DNA of 64,000 bases from JAIBJN01 sp035461525 (GTDB taxonomy: Bacteria; Actinomycetota; Thermoleophilia; Gaiellales; Gaiellaceae), in contig DATHVD010000040.1 in assembly GCA_035461525.1 (NCBI GenBank), positions 1 through 64,000 of the forward strand, in the 5' to 3' direction. Within the stretch, counting starts at the first letter, position 1. Each line of letters opens with the position of its first letter. Shown here piece after piece: positions 59,889 to 64,000 of this stretch. The position numbers were made by a program, and so were the translations under genes. Below the pieces are notes generated by a model. That model did not search any database. It was not told where the DNA came from and was given only the letters and a program-made list of their open reading frames with translations.

Positions 59889-61667
59889 ATGACGCTCCAG
59901 CAGTCGCCTTCGGGATCGCCCCGGCCTCGGGGCCGGCGCGTCCGCGCGCTGCTCGCGGCCGCCGCGCTCCTCGCCCTCCTCGCCGCCGCGTCGGGCGCTC
60001 CGGCCGCGCCCGTCTTCGTCCTCACGGGCAAGGGCTGGGGGCACGGGATCGGCCTGGGCCAGTACGGCACGCGGGGCTACGCCCAGCAGGGCTGGACGTA
60101 CGACTCGATCCTCGCGCGCTACTACCAGGGAACCGCGCTCGCCTCGGGCTACCCCAACGACGGCGTCCGTATCCTCCTCGCCACGGGGCGCTCCTCGGTC
60201 ACCGTCGGAGCGGACGCCGCCTTCGAGCTCGCGGGCGAGACGCTCGCCGCCGGCGCCTACACCGTCACGCCGCTCGCCGGCCAGGTGAAGGTGACCGGAA
60301 GCGGCACGACCAGGATCGTGGCGAGCCCAGCGAGGTTCGAGCCTGGAACGGCGGCCCTCGAGCTCGGCGGCCTCCCGTACCGGGGCGATCTCCTGGCCGC
60401 GTCCTCCGCGGACGGGAAGACGATCGCCATCGTGAACGCGCTCGCGCGCGAGCTCTACCTCCGCGGCGTCGTCCCGCGGGAGATGCCGTCCTCGTGGCTG
60501 CCCGAGGCTCTCAAGGCTCAGGCGGTCGCGGCCCGGTCGTACTCCTTCGCGGTCGGCGGTCATTGCGTCTGGCTCGGCGGGGGCGCGCTCGGAGAGGCGG
60601 TCGGGCTCGCCGCGAGCCCGCTCGCGGCCCTCGCGCTCGGACAGCCCGCAGCCGAGCCGGTCTTCTGCGCCGACACGCGCGACCAGGTCTACGGAGGCAA
60701 GTCGGCCGAGACCGATGCGACCACGGGCGCCGTCAAGGCGACGGCCGGCAGGGTGGTCACCTACGGAGGAAGCGTGGCGACGACCTACTTCTTCTCCACG
60801 TCGGGCGGTCGGACGGCCGCGAAGGCCGACGAGTGGGGCGGCGCGGCGGTGCCGTACCTCGTCTCCGTGTCCGATCCCTACGACACGATCTCGCCCCACC
60901 ACGTCTGGGGGCCGGCGGACGCCGAGGTCGACTGCGCCGGGACGGCCCGGGACTGCGTATTCACGGCTGCGCAGGTCGAGAGCGGGCTCGGGCTCGCGCT
61001 CATCCCGGTCGACCTTCGGGTGACCGCCCGGAACTCCTCGGGACGCGTCGCGCTCCTCGAGGCGACGACCCCGGCGGGCACGACGACGTTCTCGGGAACG
61101 ACCGCGCGGACGAAGCTCGCGCTCCGCTCCACGTGGTTCAGCGTCGGCGTCCTCTCGCTCGAGCGCTCGGCGACCACGGTCGTCTACGGCGGCAAGGTGA
61201 AGCTCTCCGGCCTCGCGCGGAGCGGCGGCACGGCCGGCTGGGACGCCGCGCATCTCCAGCGGAGGCCCTACGGCGCGACGGCCTGGACGACCGTCGGGGA
61301 GGCGCTTCCGCGCGGGGCGTGGACGAAGACGGTGAGGCCGCCCGTCCGGACGGACTATCGCGCGGTCTCCGGGAACGCGACGGGGGCCGCCGCCCGCGTC
61401 AAGGTGCGAACGCGCGTCACGTTCTCCGTGCCGCGGAAGCCGTACACGAGGCTCGCCGGCGCCGTGGGGCCGGCGAGGGCGGGCATCTCGGTCACCCTGG
61501 AGCGCAAGCGGGCCGACGGAACCTGGAAGCTCGTCGCGACGACGTCCACGAAGGCCGACGGAGGCTTCTCCTTCACCATCTCCCGGCTCGGCACGTACCG
61601 GGCTCGCGCCGACGCCGGCGGCGGCTACGTCGCGGGCGGCGCGACCGTCACGGTCCCGCCCTCGTAG
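59889..61667 (+). CDS. SpoIID/LytB-domain secreted protein with C-terminal Ig-like modules
   Basis: A 592-residue exported protein. After a basic N-terminus and signal helix (RALLAAAALLALLAAASGAPAA) comes KGWGHGIGLGQYGTRGYAQQGWTYDSILARYYQGT, an amidase-enhancer/SpoIID hallmark. The core SpoIID block is LYLRGVVPREMPSSWLPEALKAQAVAARSYSFA, with the catalytic Glu of PREMPSSW, and STSGGRTA lies further on. Residues about 420-592 form two beta-sandwich repeats (LERSATTVVYGGKVKLSG, FSVPRKPYTRLAGAV). SpoIID cleaves stem-less glycan in sporulating Firmicutes; here it probably acts in wall turnover. The ribosome site is GAGGAGAGGA. Confidence 0.88.
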   Translation: MTLQQSPSGSPRPRGRRVRALLAAAALLALLAAASGAPAAPVFVLTGKGWGHGIGLGQYGTRGYAQQGWTYDSILARYYQGTALASGYPNDGVRILLATGRSSVTVGADAAFELAGETLAAGAYTVTPLAGQVKVTGSGTTRIVASPARFEPGTAALELGGLPYRGDLLAASSADGKTIAIVNALARELYLRGVVPREMPSSWLPEALKAQAVAARSYSFAVGGHCVWLGGGALGEAVGLAASPLAALALGQPAAEPVFCADTRDQVYGGKSAETDATTGAVKATAGRVVTYGGSVATTYFFSTSGGRTAAKADEWGGAAVPYLVSVSDPYDTISPHHVWGPADAEVDCAGTARDCVFTAAQVESGLGLALIPVDLRVTARNSSGRVALLEATTPAGTTTFSGTTARTKLALRSTWFSVGVLSLERSATTVVYGGKVKLSGLARSGGTAGWDAAHLQRRPYGATAWTTVGEALPRGAWTKTVRPPVRTDYRAVSGNATGAAARVKVRTRVTFSVPRKPYTRLAGAVGPARAGISVTLERKRADGTWKLVATTSTKADGGFSFTISRLGTYRARADAGGGYVAGGATVTVPPS

Positions 61668-61673
61668 CGGAGC

Positions 61674-61699
61674 GGGGGCCCCGCCGAAGCGGGGCCCCC
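61674..61699 (+). terminator. Very GC-rich hairpin after the SpoIID-like gene
   Basis: A perfect 11-bp stem GGGGGCCCCGC/GCGGGGCCCCC with a CGAA loop, 6 bp after the stop codon. No T-run follows, so it is a U-less terminator or a bidirectional barrier. Confidence 0.7.
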
Positions 61700-61724
61700 G
61701 GACGATCTCCTGCCACGCGGGAGG

Positions 61725-61850
61725 TCAGCAGGTCTTGATGGTGATCCCGCGACCGCTCGCGACTGCGCCCTCCGCGCTGTAACCGTTGGAGAGCCGGATC
61801 GAGAACGTGTTCGGGAGCCGGACGTCACCTCCACCGTGAAGTCACGGGAA
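61725..61850 (-). pseudogene. C-terminal fragment of a decayed secreted-protein gene
   Basis: The minus strand ends in a coherent tail, LPNTFSIRLSNGYSAEGAVASGRGITIKTC and stop, preceded in another frame by DFTVEV. It reads like the last strand of an extracellular beta-domain. No start, upstream body or ribosome site is present in the remaining interval up to 62033, in which I see nothing else. Confidence 0.35.
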
Positions 61851-62033
61851 CGCCCTCGGCGACGCCGCATCGCCCGCGCCGCGGCGGGCGACCTGTTCGT
61901 CCTCTCCTCATGTGAACCCCTCCCAGACTGGTGTACGGGCCTGACTCCGTTCGCGGGGAGAACGGGCGCCGCCGATCGCTCTCCCGGCGTCCGCATGCGC
62001 GGCGCCGATCATCTCGCGCCGGGCGCGCGGCGG

Positions 62034-62705
62034 TCAAGGACGAGGGGCGGAGAAGCGGAAGAGCTCGACGAACCGCTCGAGGTCGCGGCCGGCGCCTTCG
62101 GCCACGACGACGACGCCGCTCTCCCGGGCCGACCGAGGGTCGAGCTCTCCCGCGAGGAGCCCGACGAGGGTGTCGTCGTCGGCCTCGAGGACGGTCTCGG
62201 CGCCCGGGGCGGGCGCCTCCGCCACCTCGACCTCGCCGTCCCGGACGGCGAGCCGGAACGCGCCGTCCCGCAGCCGCACCTCGTAGTCGGCCGAGACGCC
62301 GAGCGCCGACTCGGGGTGGAAGAACGCGCGCAGCGCGAGCGCCAGCCAGCGCGACCGGAGGGCTTGCCGCGCGGGCTCGCGCGGCCCCAGCGTCCTCGCG
62401 CCCCAGCGGCCCAGCGCCTGGACGATCGGGCCGAGGTCGCGTCCGTAGTCCGTCAGCTCGTACACCGCGGACGCCGCCGGGGGCGGCAGGGTCGCGCGGC
62501 GGACGACCCCCGCGCCCTCGAGCCCGCGCAGGCGCGCGGCGAGGACGTTCGTGCTCACGCCGGGGAGCCCCTGCTGCAGGTCGGTGAAGCGCCTCGGGCC
62601 GAGGAGGAGCTCGCGGACGACAAGCAGGGCCCAGCGCTCGCCCACGAGATCGAGGGCGCGCGCGACGCCGCAGTACTGGCCGTAGCTTCTCTCCGTGACT
62701 GTCAC
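62034..62705 (-). CDS. HxlR-type winged-helix transcriptional regulator with a C-terminal SCP2-like domain
   Basis: A 223-residue regulator. The HxlR DNA-binding domain occupies the first 110 residues (YGQYCGVARALDLVGERWALLVVRELLLGPRRFTDLQQGLPGVSTNVLAARLRGLE). The C-terminal part (residues about 125-223) has the strand pattern of sterol-carrier-like domains seen in some actinobacterial HxlR proteins, which may sense a hydrophobic ligand. The GTG with the GGAAGAAG ribosome site was preferred to a start 60 nt upstream. It is divergent from the VOC gene, its likely target, across about 80 bp. Confidence 0.85.
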   Translation of the reverse strand: MTVTERSYGQYCGVARALDLVGERWALLVVRELLLGPRRFTDLQQGLPGVSTNVLAARLRGLEGAGVVRRATLPPPAASAVYELTDYGRDLGPIVQALGRWGARTLGPREPARQALRSRWLALALRAFFHPESALGVSADYEVRLRDGAFRLAVRDGEVEVAEAPAPGAETVLEADDDTLVGLLAGELDPRSARESGVVVVAEGAGRDLERFVELFRFSAPRP

Positions 62706-62785
62706 TTCTTCTTCCGAACTTGTTGGTTGCTTTTCCGCAGTATGACGAGTAGCGTGGCTGCGCAAGCGACGAAGGAGGTGCGAGC

Positions 62786-63541
62786 ATGAGCACCGGAGTG
62801 CGGACGGCGGTCGGCCGCTTCGTGTGGCACGACCACATGTCCGACGACCCGGCGGCCGCGAGCCGCTTCTACTCCAAGGTCTTCGGCTGGGAGATCGAGG
62901 TGTGGAAGCCGGGCGAGATGGACTACCCGATGATCAAGGCCGGCGACACGACGCACGGCGGCTTCGGGCCTGCGCGGGGCGGCGCGCCTGCGCACTGGCT
63001 CGGCCACCTCGCGGTCGAGGGCGCCGACGAGGCCGGCGCCCGCGCGGAGGCCGCGGGCGGGCGGATCCTCGCACCCGCGCTGGACATCCCGGAGGTCGGG
63101 CGGATGGTCGTGGTCGCCGATCCGGCCGGCGCCGCCGTCTCGCTCTTCCAGCCCGCCGGCGAGATGTCCGTGCCGGCGGGCGCCTTCGTGTGGGACGAGC
63201 TGATGACGCAGGACGTCGAGGGTGCGAAGCGCTTCTACGGCGAGGTTGCCGGCTGGGCAGCCCGCGACGTGGAGATGGGCGGGTCGGGTGTCTACACGCT
63301 CTTCTCTTCCGGTGACGTCGACTGCGCCGGCTGCCTGACTCCCCCCGAGGGCGTCGAGCAGCCGGCGTTCTGGCTCACCTACCTGGGGGCGGACGACGTG
63401 GACGCGACGATCGAGAAGGCCGAGGCCGGGGGCGCGAAGACCCAGATGCCCGCGACCGACGTCCCGAACGTCGGCCGCCTCGCCGTCCTCGCCGACCCGC
63501 TCGGCGCGTTCTTCGGCCTCTTCCGGCCCGCCGAGTCCTGA
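62786..63541 (+). CDS. VOC-superfamily protein with two glyoxalase-like domains
   Basis: A 251-residue protein made of two tandem VOC modules. Module 1 reads GRFVWHDHMSDDPAAASRFYSKVFGWEIE to AAVSLFQP. Module 2 reads GAFVWDELMTQDVEGAKRFYGEVAGWAARD to GAFFGLFRP. Each has the typical W-D/E-L-x-T-x-D entry strand and VADPxGA exit. Proteins of this type, with many close relatives in Streptomyces, are metal-dependent isomerases or dioxygenases, or bind antibiotics. The substrate is unknown. The ATG is preceded by a perfect AAGGAGGTG ribosome site. HxlR control is inferred from the divergent arrangement. Confidence 0.88.
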   Translation: MSTGVRTAVGRFVWHDHMSDDPAAASRFYSKVFGWEIEVWKPGEMDYPMIKAGDTTHGGFGPARGGAPAHWLGHLAVEGADEAGARAEAAGGRILAPALDIPEVGRMVVVADPAGAAVSLFQPAGEMSVPAGAFVWDELMTQDVEGAKRFYGEVAGWAARDVEMGGSGVYTLFSSGDVDCAGCLTPPEGVEQPAFWLTYLGADDVDATIEKAEAGGAKTQMPATDVPNVGRLAVLADPLGAFFGLFRPAES

Positions 63542-63644
63542 GCCGCGCCGGTCCCGGAGCGAGGGGCGCGGCCCTCGTTCCGGCGGCAGCGTCCCTCTCG
63601 GCGTCCGGCTCGTAGCCACGGGCCTCCCCGGCTGACCGCCGAGC

Positions 63645-63650
63645 TATGGT
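63645..63650 (+). promoter_or_regulatory. -10 box of leaderless promoter for the flippase-like gene
   Basis: TATGGT 6 nt before the GTG start. There is no Shine-Dalgarno sequence in the gap. Confidence 0.55.
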
Positions 63651-63656
63651 CAGAGC

Positions 63657-64000
63657 GTGGACGACGTCCGCGCGTTCCTCGATGCCTCCGAAGCCTTCTT
63701 CGGCGCCCTCGCGGCGGTCGCCTGGGGAGCGCTCGCGCTCGGCGTCGCCTTCCACCTCCTGCGCCTCCTCCTGCGCGTGCGCGGGTGGCAGAACATCATC
63801 CGCGCGGCCTACCCCGAGACGCGGGTCCGCTACTGGAACATCTTCGGCTCCTACATGGCCGGCGTGGGCGTCAACGCGATCGTCCCCGCGCGCGGCGGGG
63901 ACGTCGTCAAGCTCTACCTGGCCAAGCACCGCGTCGAGGGCTCCACCTACCCGACCCTGGCATCGAGCCTCGTCGTCGAGACCCTCTTCGACTTCGCGGT
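63657..64000 (+). CDS. Lysylphosphatidylglycerol synthase TM / flippase-like protein (5' part only)
   Basis: The frame is open from GTG to the window edge, about 114 codons. VDDVRAFLDASEAFFGALAAVAWGALALGVAFHLLRLLLRVRGW is the first membrane segment. FGSYMAGVGVNAIVPARGGDVVKLYLAKHRVEGSTYPTLASSLVVETLFD is the diagnostic block of the UPF0104/LPG_synthase_TM family (AG-x-G-x-N-x-x-x-P-A-R-G-G-D). Members are polyprenyl- or lipid-translocating membrane proteins. The C-terminus, including any synthase domain, is outside the window. Confidence 0.82.
   Translation, partial: MDDVRAFLDASEAFFGALAAVAWGALALGVAFHLLRLLLRVRGWQNIIRAAYPETRVRYWNIFGSYMAGVGVNAIVPARGGDVVKLYLAKHRVEGSTYPTLASSLVVETLFDFA

Noticed and set aside
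56250..61667. A single 1805-codon open frame on the plus strand, and similar giant frames at 6338-9475 and 55804-59718
   Set aside because: They are artefacts of extreme GC content: Arg/Pro/Gly/Ala-rich translations lying out of frame or antisense to well-recognised genes. Only the parts corresponding to SpoIID and SteA are real.

Overview
The window looks like a chromosomal segment from a very high-GC actinobacterium. The evidence is gene order. The minus strand carries alaS - ruvX - mltG - aroE - aroC - aroK/aroB - aroQ - pepQ - efp - nusB, which is the classical actinobacterial shikimate/EF-P neighbourhood, and then tlyA - nadK - recN - steA - mctB/steB-like - pyrG, the block known around Rv1694-Rv1699 in Mycobacterium. 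An accB/accC unit between efp and nusB, an AroK-AroB fusion and the accessory gene content suggest a deep-branching lineage such as Thermoleophilia (Gaiella/Solirubrobacter-like). That placement is inference. No rRNA operon, prophage, CRISPR array or transposase is visible.

Layout. Positions 1-26.6 kb are a nearly unbroken minus-strand run of core genes, most joined by 4-nt ATGA/GTGA stop/start overlaps. It starts at a leaderless promoter in front of alaS and ends in DUF3866. Functions are tRNA charging, Holliday junction resolution, peptidoglycan lysis, aromatic biosynthesis, EF-P, biotin-dependent carboxylation, isoprenoids, ribosome methylation, NAD phosphorylation, DNA repair, envelope assembly and CTP synthesis. 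Positions 26.6-30.5 kb hold a sigma factor/anti-sigma-like pair, a DUF948 protein, mnmA, a candidate structured RNA and an RlpA-like protein. Positions 30.6-34.7 kb hold aspS, hisS and a metallo-hydrolase. Positions 34.7-39.9 kb hold a histidine-utilisation operon (hutH-hutU-hutI plus two small membrane proteins); its last step, ftcD, lies separately at 43.1-44.0 kb. Positions 40-50 kb contain a duplicated anchored protein (one copy broken), an F420-type oxidoreductase, an MFS carrier, a heterodimeric ABC exporter, a decayed HtrA-like protease, an HD protein and tRNA-Gln. Positions 50-56.4 kb are the accessory stretch: tRNA-Glu with a small islet bounded by 37-bp direct repeats, pseudogenes, a HicA-like protein and a secreted protein of unknown function. 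Positions 56.4-64 kb hold a type-II P-ATPase, a polysaccharide deacetylase, a SpoIID-like protein, an HxlR regulator with a divergent VOC gene, and the start of a flippase-like membrane protein.

Most unusual items: (i) a carboxyltransferase-like domain that has lost canonical catalytic residues, fused to the biotin carrier upstream of accC; (ii) a GT2 glycosyltransferase fused to a MraY/WecA-like domain inside the SteA/MctB block; (iii) a PAS protein with a histidine-kinase phospho-acceptor helix but no ATPase domain, paired with a lone receiver and inserted between alaS and ruvX; (iv) a four-copy triple-hairpin repeat whose stems co-vary and which forms the C-terminal tail of HisS; (v) a -10 box 6-10 nt before the start codon of at least eleven genes, implying widespread leaderless mRNA; (vi) the 0.9-kb tRNA-Glu islet.
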